From an uncultured SAR86 cluster bacterium (GTDB lineage Bacteria > Pseudomonadota > Gammaproteobacteria > Magnimaribacterales > D2472): a stretch of 64,000 nucleotides of DNA. The first letter of the stretch is position 1; each line of letters opens with the position of its first letter. Below are positions 17,023-27,100 of the stretch, one piece after another. The position numbers and the translations under genes were made by a program. Below the pieces are notes generated by a model that did not search any database, was not told the DNA's origin, and was given only the letters and a program-made list of their open reading frames with translations. The DNA is taken from assembly GCA_902547295.1 (NCBI GenBank), contig CACCNJ010000003.1, forward strand, positions 1 to 64,000, written 5' to 3'.

Positions 17023-18414
17023 TTATTTATCACAAATTTTAATTAATTCTTCTATTCTTTTGATTGCTAACTTCTTACCAAATATTACTAGCGTTAGCCC
17101 TAAACCTGGAGACTTGGTTTTGCCTGTTAATGCTATTCTTATTGGTTGATTTACTTGAGGAACTTTAAGATTATTTTCATGCTGATATTTAGTTAACAAA
17201 TGATTGATGGATTCTTCGTTCCAATCCTCAAGATTTATTAGAATTTCTTTTAAATCATGCAAGATATTGTTGTTGCTTAAAAATTTTTTAATTGCATCAT
17301 AATCATAATCTTTAATATCTTTGTAATACGGAAAAAGTTGAGTCGCAATCCCAGACAAATTATTATCAGATGTTCTTAGGGAATCAATTAAAAGATCAAC
17401 ATTTTCGTGATCATTTATATTAATACCCATATTATTTAAAAATGGTTCGAGCAAATCTTTAAATTCGTCTAAATTGAGTTTTGAAAGGTGTTGTGAATTT
17501 AACCAATCAAGCTTGGTAATATCAAATATAGCTCCAGCTTTTTGGACATCCTTTATATTAAAATCTTTTATTAAATCATCAAGGTAAAAAACTTCATTTT
17601 CTCCTTGTGACCAACCCAATCTTGCCAGTGAATTCAAAATTGCAGAATCCAGGTATCCCTTATCTCGATATTCTTCAAGACTTGTTGCTGCATTTCGTTT
17701 TGATAGTCTTTTTTTATCTGTTCCAAGTACCAGAGGTAAATGAGCGTACTCTAATTCTGGATAACCTAATGCATTTTGAATGTGTATTTGTCTTGGAGTA
17801 TTACTTATATGATCTTCTCCTCTAATCACAGTTGTGACCTTTTGTTCATAATCATCAACAACATTGCATAAATGATATGTTGGAGAACCATCGCTTCTTA
17901 GCAATATAAGATCATCCAATTCATTGTTATTAAATTTAATTTCTCCTCTTATTAGGTCATTTACAATAATTTCACCATTTTCAGGAGTTGCTAACCTTAA
18001 AACAGTCTTATTAGATCTTTCTAATCCAAGATTTCTACTTCTACCGTCATACATTGGTTTTTTGCCAGCTGCAGTTTGTTCCCTCCTCATTTCTTCAAGT
18101 TCATCTTGAGAGCAATCACACCAATATGCATTGCCAGACTGAAATATTTTTTCAGCAGCTTTCAAATATATAGCATTTCTTTCAGATTGATTGATTGGAT
18201 CCTCATCAGGCTGAAGTCCAATAGAAGTAAGATTATCTAGTATATTTTTTTCAAATTCTTTTGTGGATCTTTCTGTGTCAGTATCTTCAATCCTTATTAA
18301 AAATTTTCCATTATTTTGTTTTGCATATACATAATTAAATAATGCGGTCCTCAAACCCCCAATGTGGAGAGCGCCGGTTGGGCTTGGAGCAAATCTTGTA
18401 ACGATAGGTTTCAT
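17023..18414 (-). CDS. gltX: Glutamyl-tRNA synthetase
   Basis: GltX charges tRNA-Glu. The 463-residue class I synthetase has the HIGH signature as HIGG (17-20) and the KMSKS motif as KRLSKR (235-240), with the anticodon-binding helical domain after about residue 320. Length is close to E. coli GltX (471). The zinc-site region keeps CDC (99-101), but the second pair of ligands (CxH in E. coli) reads RSRN, so zinc binding is probably lost. The start overlaps the end of dnaQ by 4 bp, forming an rnhA-dnaQ-gltX unit. Confidence 0.95.
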   Translation of the reverse strand: MKPIVTRFAPSPTGALHIGGLRTALFNYVYAKQNNGKFLIRIEDTDTERSTKEFEKNILDNLTSIGLQPDEDPINQSERNAIYLKAAEKIFQSGNAYWCDCSQDELEEMRREQTAAGKKPMYDGRSRNLGLERSNKTVLRLATPENGEIIVNDLIRGEIKFNNNELDDLILLRSDGSPTYHLCNVVDDYEQKVTTVIRGEDHISNTPRQIHIQNALGYPELEYAHLPLVLGTDKKRLSKRNAATSLEEYRDKGYLDSAILNSLARLGWSQGENEVFYLDDLIKDFNIKDVQKAGAIFDITKLDWLNSQHLSKLNLDEFKDLLEPFLNNMGININDHENVDLLIDSLRTSDNNLSGIATQLFPYYKDIKDYDYDAIKKFLSNNNILHDLKEILINLEDWNEESINHLLTKYQHENNLKVPQVNQPIRIALTGKTKSPGLGLTLVIFGKKLAIKRIEELIKICDK

Positions 18415-19130
18415 TTAAAACTTCTCCATATTGTTTTATTAGAATATTTTTTTTCAATTTCACTAATTCTTTTTTCATGCTCTTTGAGATCTGATTTTGA
18501 GGCACTAATTGAAGGCAAGTCATCAATTTGGTCAATAATAAAATTTTTGGAGTCAATATTTTGATCTGATAAAGTATTTCCCTTTGATATGAATTCAAAT
18601 TTACTTTGTCCACCAGTTAGTTGCATATAAACATCTGCCAAAATGTTTGCATCAAGTAAAGCACCATGAAATGTTCTGTCATAACCAGATACGTTATATC
18701 TGCTTGCTAAAGCATCTAAGGAATTTCTTTGTCCTGGAAATTTATCTCGTGCAATTATTAATGAGTCTTCTACTTCACATATTTCTTCAATGCTAGGATA
18801 ATTAGTTGAGGCAAGCTGCAATTCATTATTTAAAAACCCAAGGTCAAAAGGAGCATTGTGTATAACGAGAGTTGAGCCTTCAATAAAATTTATAAACTCT
18901 TCAGCTATTTCATCAAAAAAAGGTTTATCTTCTAAATCAAAATTAGTAATACCATGGACTTTTGATGCCTCTTCGTCAATTAATCTTGAGGGATTTAAGT
19001 AACTGTGAAAATGTTCTTCTGATTTTTTTCGGTCATTTAACAGAACAGCGCCAATTTCAATAACACGATGGCCTTGCTTTACCTCAAGCCCAGTAGTTTC
19101 AGTATCTAAAACAATGTATTTTTTTGCCAT
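18411..19130 (-). CDS. dnaQ: DNA polymerase III epsilon subunit (3'-5' proofreading exonuclease)
   Basis: The 239-residue protein has the DEDDh exonuclease motifs: ExoI DTETTG (9-14), ExoII HNAPFDLGFL (about 91-100) and ExoIII with HGALLDA (about 154-160). The C-terminal tail, which should contact the beta clamp and alpha subunit, ends with a Lys/Glu-rich stretch. It lies 2 bp after rnhA and overlaps gltX. The rnhA-dnaQ pairing, divergent from gloB-mltD, is a typical gammaproteobacterial arrangement. Confidence 0.93.
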   Translation of the reverse strand: MAKKYIVLDTETTGLEVKQGHRVIEIGAVLLNDRKKSEEHFHSYLNPSRLIDEEASKVHGITNFDLEDKPFFDEIAEEFINFIEGSTLVIHNAPFDLGFLNNELQLASTNYPSIEEICEVEDSLIIARDKFPGQRNSLDALASRYNVSGYDRTFHGALLDANILADVYMQLTGGQSKFEFISKGNTLSDQNIDSKNFIIDQIDDLPSISASKSDLKEHEKRISEIEKKYSNKTIWRSFK

Positions 19131-19132
19131 CT

Positions 19133-19564
19133 TTATAAATTATCTATTCCTTTATTAGCAAGTGCGTCTGCTATTTCATTTTTTTCATGACCGGAATGAC
19201 CTTTTACCCAATTCCATTTTACATTGTGTTTGGTTGTTAATTTATCCAATTCAATCCAAAGATCTTTATTTTTAACATCTTTTTTTGATGCGTTTTTCCA
19301 GTTATTTTTTTTCCAATTTTCTATCCATGAAGTAATTCCATCCATTACATATTTAGAATCAGTAGTAATATTCACGTCGCAAGATTCTTTTAAGATACTT
19401 AAACCATAAATAGCAGCCTTTAACTCCATTTTATTATTAGTTGTATTTTTTTCACCACCGAAATATTCTTTTGAAATATTTTCATATTCAATAAGCACGC
19501 CCCATCCACCATCTCCTGGATTTCCTCTACATGCACCATCTGTATAAATATTTACTGTTTTCAT
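19133..19564 (-). CDS. rnhA: Ribonuclease HI
   Basis: RNase HI degrades the RNA strand of RNA:DNA hybrids. The 143-residue protein shows the catalytic set: Asp9 in YTDGACRGNPG, Glu in NKMELKAAI, Asp in TTDSKYVMDG and the late Asp in NEIADALA, plus the basic protrusion (KKNNWKNASKKDVKN) that grips the hybrid. Length is close to E. coli RnhA (155). It begins an rnhA-dnaQ-gltX unit and is divergent from gloB with only about 20 bp between starts. Confidence 0.95.
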   Translation of the reverse strand: MKTVNIYTDGACRGNPGDGGWGVLIEYENISKEYFGGEKNTTNNKMELKAAIYGLSILKESCDVNITTDSKYVMDGITSWIENWKKNNWKNASKKDVKNKDLWIELDKLTTKHNVKWNWVKGHSGHEKNEIADALANKGIDNL

Positions 19565-19586
19565 AAATTTAAACTAGAATTTGCAT

Positions 19587-20348
19587 ATGTTAAGTGTAGA
19601 GCCGATAAAAGCATATACAGATAATTATATTTGGTTAGTATCAACTAATGAAGGGTCAATAGTTGTTGATCCAGGAGAATCAAAAGAAATTCTTAATCTT
19701 GTTGATACTAATGAGATTGATTTGAAAGGAGTTTTAATAACTCATCATCATTACGATCATACTAATGGACTTCTTGATCTAACTAATAGGATGAATCTTG
19801 AAGTATATGGACCTGAAAAAATTGAAGGAATAAACAATATAGTTAACGAATCTGATAAGTTTTCCCTAATAGGTATTGATTTTGAGGTTATTGAGATTCC
19901 AGGTCATACCTTGGATCATCTTGCTTTTTACTCTTCTAATAATGAAGATCCAATACTTTTTTGTGGAGATACTTTGTTTGCCGGTGGTTGTGGTCGTGTT
20001 TTTGAAGGTACATTTGAACAGATGTTTAAGTCATTAAAGAAAATTTCAAAATATCCAAAAGAAACAAAAGTTTTTTGTGGTCATGAATACACTCTTTCTA
20101 ATTTAAAATTTGCACTAGAAGTTGATAAAGATAATAAAAATCTTGCGAATGAATTTAACAATATTGAAAAGTTAATTTCTTCAGATATTCCCTCTTTACC
20201 AACTAATTTAGATAAAGAACTTAAATTAAATCCATTTTTAAGATGTCATGATACTGATATAAAAAATAAAGTTATTGAGAAATTCGATATCATAGATGAT
20301 GAATTAGAAATATTTACTGCTTTGAGAAAATGGAAAGACAATTTCTAA
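19587..20348 (+). CDS. gloB: Hydroxyacylglutathione hydrolase (glyoxalase II)
   Basis: GloB hydrolyses S-lactoylglutathione to lactate and glutathione. The protein (253 aa from ATG 19587; a TTG at 19581 is also in frame) has the metallo-beta-lactamase zinc motif THHHYDHTNG, the IPGHTLDH and FCGDTLFAGGCGRVFEGT motifs, and the C-terminal substrate domain with the CGHEYTLSN signature. It overlaps the mltD start by 19 bp, so translation is coupled. Its presence with GGT and a GST indicates glutathione metabolism. Confidence 0.95.
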   Translation: MLSVEPIKAYTDNYIWLVSTNEGSIVVDPGESKEILNLVDTNEIDLKGVLITHHHYDHTNGLLDLTNRMNLEVYGPEKIEGINNIVNESDKFSLIGIDFEVIEIPGHTLDHLAFYSSNNEDPILFCGDTLFAGGCGRVFEGTFEQMFKSLKKISKYPKETKVFCGHEYTLSNLKFALEVDKDNKNLANEFNNIEKLISSDIPSLPTNLDKELKLNPFLRCHDTDIKNKVIEKFDIIDDELEIFTALRKWKDNF

Positions 20349-21802
20349 GAATATTCTTTTTATTGTTTTTTCTTGTTGGATGTCAGCAAGTTGAAATTAA
20401 TAAATTAGAAACAACTGCAAAAGAGAAAAATTTAGATTCTTTTGAAAATTCTGTTTATAAAAATAATGAAGATAAAAGTATCTGGACTTATATCCAAGAT
20501 AATAACAACTCAAACGATAATTTAGTAATTGACAATCAGATCTTGTCATATATGAATATGCACTTGAAAGATCTTGATAAATTTAAAGAGTATCTGAACG
20601 ATTCATATTATTTTATATATTTTGTTGTAAATGAATTAGAAAAAAATAATCTGCCTATAGAATTAGCAATCCTTCCATATATAGAAAGTAATTATGATCC
20701 TTTTTCAATTTCATCATCTGGCGCTGTTGGTATTTGGCAATTTATGCCAAGAACAGGAAGGCTTTATGAGCTCAATAAATCATGGTGGTATGAGGATAGA
20801 CATGATCCTTATAAGTCAACTGAAGCAGCTGTAAGATATTTAAAATATTTATATAAAAGATTTGACAAAGATATTTACCTTACAATTGCTTCATATAATG
20901 CTGGCCCATCTCTAGTTGATAGAAGAATAAATCAAAATAAAAGACGTGGAGAGGATACAGATTTTTGGTCACTCAATCTTCCTTCTCAAACAAAAAATTA
21001 TGTTCCTAAATATATAGCTCTAAGGGAATTAATTCTTAATTCAGAAAGATATGGGCTAAAGATGCCACACATTCCATATGATGCTGTTGTAAAAAAAATA
21101 AATATTCCAGGTCAAGTAGAAATATTAGCCCTGAGTGAATTTCTAGATATCAAACCTGAGCTTTTGTATAAACTAAATGCTGGATATACCAAATGGGCAT
21201 CCGCTCCAAAAGATGAAAGTATTTTTTATATTCCTAAAGATAAGTACTTATTATTCAATAGTGAAACAAATCCATTTAATAAAACTAATAATATCAATTG
21301 GATTTCTCATATTGTCAAAAGAGGAGATAACCTTTGGGACTTATCAGTCAAATACGACACCGAAGTCAAAATTATTAAAGAGATAAATTATTTAGATAAT
21401 AATCTTTTGTCAATAAATGATACTTTGTTGATTCCGTTGGGGAAAAGTAAATCAAATAGTTTCATACCATATGAAATGTATATTGTTTCTGAGGGAGATA
21501 CTTTATGGGGAATAGCAAAAAAATATAATTTAGATGTTCGTGATCTTGCCAGAATGAATTCACTCAATGAAGATGAATATCTTCAACTCGGCCAACAACT
21601 TTCAATTGGAAATAAAAATATTCATAGGAATATAGAATCAAAAAAAAGAACAATTCTTTACTCAGTTAAACAAGGTGACAATTTATACAAAATATCTGAA
21701 TTATTTGATGTAACTATAAAAAGTATAGAAGAGATCAATGATTTTAATGAATCAACTTTAATGCCAGGTCAAATTATTAAGATTGCTATAAGAGCTTTTT
21801 AA
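20330..21802 (+). CDS. mltD: Membrane-bound lytic murein transglycosylase D with three LysM domains
   Basis: This 490-residue lipoprotein cleaves peptidoglycan glycan strands. A lipobox ends at Cys18 (FLVGC). The SLT catalytic domain holds Glu119 in LPYIESNYDP, followed by SSSGAVGIWQFMP and ASYNAGP. Three LysM peptidoglycan-binding repeats lie near 325-367 (KRGDNLWDLS), 380-423 (SEGDTLWGIAKKY) and 445-488 (KQGDNLYKIS). It overlaps gloB by 19 bp and converges on oppC with a 4-bp overlap. Confidence 0.95.
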   Translation: MERQFLRIFFLLFFLVGCQQVEINKLETTAKEKNLDSFENSVYKNNEDKSIWTYIQDNNNSNDNLVIDNQILSYMNMHLKDLDKFKEYLNDSYYFIYFVVNELEKNNLPIELAILPYIESNYDPFSISSSGAVGIWQFMPRTGRLYELNKSWWYEDRHDPYKSTEAAVRYLKYLYKRFDKDIYLTIASYNAGPSLVDRRINQNKRRGEDTDFWSLNLPSQTKNYVPKYIALRELILNSERYGLKMPHIPYDAVVKKINIPGQVEILALSEFLDIKPELLYKLNAGYTKWASAPKDESIFYIPKDKYLLFNSETNPFNKTNNINWISHIVKRGDNLWDLSVKYDTEVKIIKEINYLDNNLLSINDTLLIPLGKSKSNSFIPYEMYIVSEGDTLWGIAKKYNLDVRDLARMNSLNEDEYLQLGQQLSIGNKNIHRNIESKKRTILYSVKQGDNLYKISELFDVTIKSIEEINDFNESTLMPGQIIKIAIRAF

Positions 21803-22647
21803 TTATCAGATGTTTTTGGATCAAGAGCATCTCTGAGACCGTCTCCAAAAAAATTTAAAGCAAATAAAGTAATAGTAAATGTTATCCCTGGATAAATAAG
21901 TAGCCAACTAAATTCTTCCATGGACTCAACCCCATCTTTGATTAATGTCCCCCAACTACTCATAGGCGGTTGTATACCTAATCCAAGAAAACTCAAAAAA
22001 CCTTCCAATAGCATTACTTGAGGGATGGTTAATGTTGCATAAACCGCTATTGGTCCGAGTATATTTGGAAGCAAATGTCTTCTAAACATTGATATATTAG
22101 AAACACCCATAGCTTTTGCTGCCATTACAAATTCTTGATTTTTTAATCCAATAACTTGTCCTCTAACAATCCTTGCCATTGTAAGCCACTCTACGGCCCC
22201 AATTGCACCAAATAACAACCATAAATTTCTTCCAAAAATTACCATTAATAAAATTATAAAAATTATGAATGGTAGTCCATATAAGATATCCACGATCCTC
22301 ATCATAATTGAATCAACTCTTCCGCCAATATATCCTGCAATAATTCCCCATGAGACTCCTATGATTAAAGCTACTCCTGTAGCAACAAAACCAACCAACA
22401 ATGAAATTCTTGCTCCATAAAGTATCCTACTCAACAGATCTCTACCTAAAACATCAGTTCCTAGTATATGGTCTGCTGAAGGAGGACTAGCACCCAAACT
22501 TAGATTTTGATACGAATAAGAATAAGGAGCAATCCATGGTGCAAGAGCAGCACAAATTATTAGTAAAATTAATATAAATCCACCAAACATTGCTGCTCTA
22601 TTTTTAGAGAGTCTAAATAAAGCGTCAGACCATAATGAATTATTCAT
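21799..22647 (-). CDS. oppC: Oligopeptide ABC transporter permease, OppC type
   Basis: A 282-residue inner-membrane permease with an N-terminal helix, a periplasmic loop containing HILGTDVLGRDLLSRILYG, and the permease core with the EAA-type loop VMAAKAMGVSN that docks the ATPase. It overlaps oppB by 4 bp. The OppD and OppF ATPases are not in this operon, so it must use subunits encoded elsewhere. It could equally be a dipeptide (DppC) or murein-peptide permease. Confidence 0.88.
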   Translation of the reverse strand: MNNSLWSDALFRLSKNRAAMFGGFILILLIICAALAPWIAPYSYSYQNLSLGASPPSADHILGTDVLGRDLLSRILYGARISLLVGFVATGVALIIGVSWGIIAGYIGGRVDSIMMRIVDILYGLPFIIFIILLMVIFGRNLWLLFGAIGAVEWLTMARIVRGQVIGLKNQEFVMAAKAMGVSNISMFRRHLLPNILGPIAVYATLTIPQVMLLEGFLSFLGLGIQPPMSSWGTLIKDGVESMEEFSWLLIYPGITFTITLFALNFFGDGLRDALDPKTSDN

Positions 22648-23567
22648 GATACATCTCTAGATCTAGGATTTAACCAAAGTGCCGCTAAGTCAGACATCAA
22701 GTTAAAAAATACAATCATTGCTGAGAAAAATATTGTTGTCCCCAAAATCATTGTGTAATCTCTATTGAAAGCAGCTTCAACATAAAATCTTCCAAGTCCT
22801 GGTATTTGAAAAATGGTTTCAACTACAAATGATCCTGCTAATAGCCCTGCAATTGCTGGTCCAAGAAAAGAAACAACAGGAATTAATCCACCTTGCATTG
22901 CATGCTTAATAACAACCATTCTTTCAGTTAGCCCTTTTGCTCTAGCAGTTCTAATGAAATCTTGGTTAAGAACTTCTAACATCCCGCCTCTGCTGAGTCG
23001 GGCAATATATGCAGCATAGGCAAATCCCAAGGTTAACGATGGCAAAATTTTATCGCCAGGTAATTGCCCCCAACCTGAAACTGGAAGTATCTCAAGATTT
23101 ATTCCAAATATAAGAACTAATAAAGGCCCCATAAGAAAAGTTGGGACACATATTCCGATCATTGCTACTGCCATTGGAATAAAATCAAGAAAAGTATTTC
23201 TTTTTAAGGCAGCTAAAACTCCAGAAAATATACCCATAACAAGAGCAATTAAAATTGCATAAAAAGCTAACTCAAATGTTACTGGCAATCCAGTTGCAAT
23301 CATCTCAGTTACGGAACGTCCTGGAAACCTAAAAGATGGTCCTAAATCGCCTCTAAGTAAACCAGACATATAATCAACATACTGCTCCCAATTAGATGCA
23401 TCTAAATTATATGCCTCATTTAAATTTTTGAGTACTTGAGGCGAGACAGCCTTATCTGCATCAAATGGACCACCAGGGGCAATCTTTATTAAAAAAAAAG
23501 TTATGCTAGCTACTGCTAACAAAACAGGAATTGCAACTAAAATTCTTCTAAAGAAAATCGCTATCAT
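22644..23567 (-). CDS. oppB: Oligopeptide ABC transporter permease, OppB type
   Basis: A 307-residue permease with the OppB/DppB N-terminus (FFRRILVAIPVLLAVASITF), a periplasmic region including APGGPFD, and the EAA-like loop FIRTARAKGLTERMV. It lies between oppA (6-bp gap) and oppC (4-bp overlap), and pairs with OppC to form the channel. Confidence 0.9.
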   Translation of the reverse strand: MIAIFFRRILVAIPVLLAVASITFFLIKIAPGGPFDADKAVSPQVLKNLNEAYNLDASNWEQYVDYMSGLLRGDLGPSFRFPGRSVTEMIATGLPVTFELAFYAILIALVMGIFSGVLAALKRNTFLDFIPMAVAMIGICVPTFLMGPLLVLIFGINLEILPVSGWGQLPGDKILPSLTLGFAYAAYIARLSRGGMLEVLNQDFIRTARAKGLTERMVVIKHAMQGGLIPVVSFLGPAIAGLLAGSFVVETIFQIPGLGRFYVEAAFNRDYTMILGTTIFFSAMIVFFNLMSDLAALWLNPRSRDVS

Positions 23568-23573
23568 GCGAAA

Positions 23574-25193
23574 TTAATCTCTTTCTAAATAAATAAATTT
23601 AGGGTGATGGTGATCAAGAATATGTGGATTAAATCCCTTAACGTCTGGAGATAATTGATAAACCCTTACATAAGTATATAGAGGAATTATTGGCATATTA
23701 TCAATTAATATTTTCTCTGCTTTATTAAGTAACTCATACCTTTTTTCTTGATTATTAATTGTATTTGCCTCTTCAACCAATGCATCAAAATCCATATTCT
23801 CCCAACCAGTTTTATTATTTCCTCTATTAGGTCTCATCAAATCTAAGAAAGTATTTGGATCTTCATAATCTCCAATCCAACCAGCTCTTGATATTTGGAA
23901 ATCTCCAACCATTTCTCTACTTAAGTAGACTTTCCAATCTTGATTAACAAGCTCTACTTCAATACCAAGTTCATTTTGCCACATTTGCTGAATTGCTAGG
24001 GCAACCTTTCGATGACCCTCATTGGTGTTAAAAAGAATTTCTAATTTAGGAAATGGATTATCTGAAGAGTATCCAGCCTCAGCTAATAATTGTTTTGCTA
24101 AAACAGGATCATATGGTATTTCGGTTGATGGTTGATAGCCATTTGAACCTGGAGGCGTAAAAGAATATGCAGGAATTTGACCACACTGTGTTACCTTTTC
24201 AACTAAAAGTTGTCTATCAATTGAATATGCTAATGCTTTTCTTACTCTTACATCACTTAGTGTCTCATTTTCAGTATTAATCCTATAAAAATATGTCCCC
24301 ATATAAGGATCAATCTTTAAATTCGGGTTTTTTTCTTCTATATAAATTGGGCATTTTTGAGTTGGCATACTTGAAGTTAAATGTAATTGTCCAGCTCTAA
24401 ACATTCTATCTTCAGTCATAACATTTGAAACTGGATAATAATGAATTTCATTAAGGCGTACCATTGAAGCATCATAATAATGAGGATTCTTTTCTACAAC
24501 AATCTTATTATTAAGCTCCCATGTTTTAAGTTGAAAAGGACCATTGCATACAAAGTTGCCTGGTCTTGTCCATTCTCCATTCCTATCATCAATATCGCCA
24601 TGCTTTAAAACAGTTTCTTTGTGAACAGGCCATGTACTGTAATGACTTAAAAGACCAATGAAGAAAGGTGTTGGATTTTTTAAATTAACCTTTAGTGTGT
24701 TTGAGTCAAGCGCCTTTACGCCTACTTCGTCAAAATTATCTATTTCTCCATTATGATACTCATATGCACCTACTAAATAATAAAGCATGTCAGGATATTG
24801 CGAGCCAAGACTAGCAGTTAGAATTCTTTTCCATGACCAAACAAAATCATCTGCTGTAACAGGATCACCGTTCGACCATTTTGCATTTTTGTTTAATTTA
24901 AAAATATATTCCTTTCCATCATCACTAATAGTCCATGATTCTGCAGTTCCAGGAATATATCCATCAGAACCTGTGGGATTTGGATTTGGAATAGTTAAGC
25001 CTTCACATAAGCTAATAAGAATGTGATGTTCAGGAACGCCCGTGACAATGTGCGGATCTATTCCTTGAGGCTCAGAGCCATTTCCATGGTGGTATATTTG
25101 TTGCTCAAGGCCAGAATCAACTGGTGTAATATTCTCTGAACATCCAATTAAAAATATTAAGGTTATAGAAAGTATGTTTATTTTCTTAGTCAT
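23574..25193 (-). CDS. oppA: Peptide ABC transporter substrate-binding lipoprotein, OppA family
   Basis: A 539-residue solute-binding protein of family 5. A lipobox ends at Cys18 (FLIGC), so it is membrane-anchored in the periplasm. Family motifs include HHILISLCEGLT, AESWTISDDGKEYIFKL, WSNGDPVTADDFVWSWKR and VRKALAYSIDR. It begins the operon oppA-oppB-oppC, 10 bp downstream of the ppiD stop, so transcription may continue from ppiD. Substrate is probably oligopeptides; the exact size range is unknown. Confidence 0.92.
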   Translation of the reverse strand: MTKKINILSITLIFLIGCSENITPVDSGLEQQIYHHGNGSEPQGIDPHIVTGVPEHHILISLCEGLTIPNPNPTGSDGYIPGTAESWTISDDGKEYIFKLNKNAKWSNGDPVTADDFVWSWKRILTASLGSQYPDMLYYLVGAYEYHNGEIDNFDEVGVKALDSNTLKVNLKNPTPFFIGLLSHYSTWPVHKETVLKHGDIDDRNGEWTRPGNFVCNGPFQLKTWELNNKIVVEKNPHYYDASMVRLNEIHYYPVSNVMTEDRMFRAGQLHLTSSMPTQKCPIYIEEKNPNLKIDPYMGTYFYRINTENETLSDVRVRKALAYSIDRQLLVEKVTQCGQIPAYSFTPPGSNGYQPSTEIPYDPVLAKQLLAEAGYSSDNPFPKLEILFNTNEGHRKVALAIQQMWQNELGIEVELVNQDWKVYLSREMVGDFQISRAGWIGDYEDPNTFLDLMRPNRGNNKTGWENMDFDALVEEANTINNQEKRYELLNKAEKILIDNMPIIPLYTYVRVYQLSPDVKGFNPHILDHHHPKFIYLERD

Positions 25194-25203
25194 AATAAAA
25201 TCC

Positions 25204-27078
25204 TTATAGAGCCAAATTGCTCAAATTTACCCTGGCTTTGTCAAAAATATCCTCATTAAATATTTGGGACATTTTTGTCATTAAAACATTCTCACTAAAA
25301 GAAGTATATTCATTTAATATATCTTCAATTTCTGAATCATTTGGAGGATTGAATTTAGTAATATCAATTATATATTTATCTCCATTACTGGCAGTAGTAA
25401 TAATCTCAGAACCACTTTTGCTATTAAATACTTCTGTTAAAATTTCTCTCGGCATTAGTGATGAATATCTTTTAACACCAACGAAAGACTCTTCCGATAC
25501 ATAATTGTATGTATTAATAAATTTTTGTTTATCATCTAAATTTTCAATTAAATTTAATTCATTACTTAAAAGACTAACTTTTTCTGTTGCCTTGAGATTA
25601 GAAAGCTTTTTGTTCACCTCATCTTCAACAGAATCATAATTCTGAAGTTCAGGTTCTTTAATCATATTCACTGACATAATTATTACTCTATCAGATAACT
25701 CAATTGTATAAGGGTTACCAATATTAGCTTCTGAGGAAAATAGATAATCTCTAATTTCAGGATCTGTTAACTCAAACTCATATGTAAGAGTCGAATAGAG
25801 ATCTGTGCTATTAATTTTTTTATCAAGAACTTTTGAAATATCACTAAGCGAACTATTTTCTAAAATTAAATCTTCAATTTCATTTAAATCATCTTGCATT
25901 AATGCAAAAGATTCAGTTTCAATTAGCTCATTCATGAGGTTTTCTTTAATCTCATCTTCTGTCATAGGCTCTTGAAATGTTTTTTCAGTAACTTTTAAGA
26001 TATGAAAAGTTTCATCAAGTTCTACTATGCCACTTATTTCATTTAATTCTAAGTTTGATAATGCTTCATCAAATTGGCGAGGAAAAATATCTTTTTCAAA
26101 ATACTCTAGATCGCCGCCAATATCTTTGGTAACAATATCTTCACTATAATCTTTAGCAATGCTAGAAAATTCATTACCCTCATTAAGGAGGTTTTGTACA
26201 TTTTCAATTGAAGATAGTGCTTCTTCCCTAGAATCATAGTTAATCTTTTCAATCATGATGTGAGAAATTCTTATTTGTGCGCTATTTTCAAAATTTGTTA
26301 AGTATTGATTATATGAGTTAGTGAGGTAATCATTTGGAACTTGAACCGAATCTGCATAATCGGATTGTAACAATGTAATATATTCAAAACTTCTTTGTTC
26401 ATCAGAATAGAAAAGTATTTCATTCTCACTGTAGTAATCTAATAGTTCTGATGAAGTATTGGTGATTGCATCTTCAAGACCAGCGAAATCAATTTTAATA
26501 AAATTTAAATCTGCTGATTTTTCAAATAGCTCTGCTAAAGTTTGCAGTTCTTTTTGTGTCACAAAGCTTACAGTATTAAGAGATCCTCTATACAAATCTG
26601 ATGCAGTAAAATCTGTCATGACATCTATATAACCTTCTTTTGTGAAACCATTAGAATTTACTTGAGCCTCATACACTCCTTCGTCAAAAACTCCATCTAT
26701 TTGAAAAATGGGGCTTTGAACAATTTCTTTTTTAGTTTCGTTTCTTGTTGATTCATTAATAAATCCTAATGATCTAGCTTCTGCTAATAAAACTTTTTGT
26801 ATTATTAGTTCTTGTTTGATACTTTGATTTTTAAAATCCTCATCAAGTAAATTAAAATCAAAGTCTTCACCATATATGCTTTGGAACCTTTGAACAGCTG
26901 AACTAGACGCCAATGCAACATCTGTTTCAGTAACATCTTCACCATTGATACTTCCAAAAGATCCTGTAAATCCTGTTCCAAGAGAACCTGTTCCTAAAAA
27001 AACAAAGGGAAGACCAAGTAACAGTATTACAAGTATGCCTGTTGGGCCTGATAAAAAATTTCTTAGTGAGTCCATCAT
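25204..27078 (-). CDS. ppiD: Membrane-anchored periplasmic chaperone PpiD
   Basis: A 624-residue SurA/PpiD-type folding factor. One N-terminal transmembrane helix (about 12-36) anchors it; a SurA_N-like helical domain follows, then a parvulin domain (about residues 265-365, with RISHIMIEK, GGDLEYFEK and FHILKVTEK), and a C-terminal helical part. E. coli PpiD is 623 residues, the same length. Its place after hupB is the standard gammaproteobacterial order. A terminator separates it from hupB, so it probably has its own promoter. Confidence 0.92.
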   Translation of the reverse strand: MMDSLRNFLSGPTGILVILLLGLPFVFLGTGSLGTGFTGSFGSINGEDVTETDVALASSSAVQRFQSIYGEDFDFNLLDEDFKNQSIKQELIIQKVLLAEARSLGFINESTRNETKKEIVQSPIFQIDGVFDEGVYEAQVNSNGFTKEGYIDVMTDFTASDLYRGSLNTVSFVTQKELQTLAELFEKSADLNFIKIDFAGLEDAITNTSSELLDYYSENEILFYSDEQRSFEYITLLQSDYADSVQVPNDYLTNSYNQYLTNFENSAQIRISHIMIEKINYDSREEALSSIENVQNLLNEGNEFSSIAKDYSEDIVTKDIGGDLEYFEKDIFPRQFDEALSNLELNEISGIVELDETFHILKVTEKTFQEPMTEDEIKENLMNELIETESFALMQDDLNEIEDLILENSSLSDISKVLDKKINSTDLYSTLTYEFELTDPEIRDYLFSSEANIGNPYTIELSDRVIIMSVNMIKEPELQNYDSVEDEVNKKLSNLKATEKVSLLSNELNLIENLDDKQKFINTYNYVSEESFVGVKRYSSLMPREILTEVFNSKSGSEIITTASNGDKYIIDITKFNPPNDSEIEDILNEYTSFSENVLMTKMSQIFNEDIFDKARVNLSNLAL

Positions 27079-27100
27079 AGTGCCGATATTATAGAATAAA

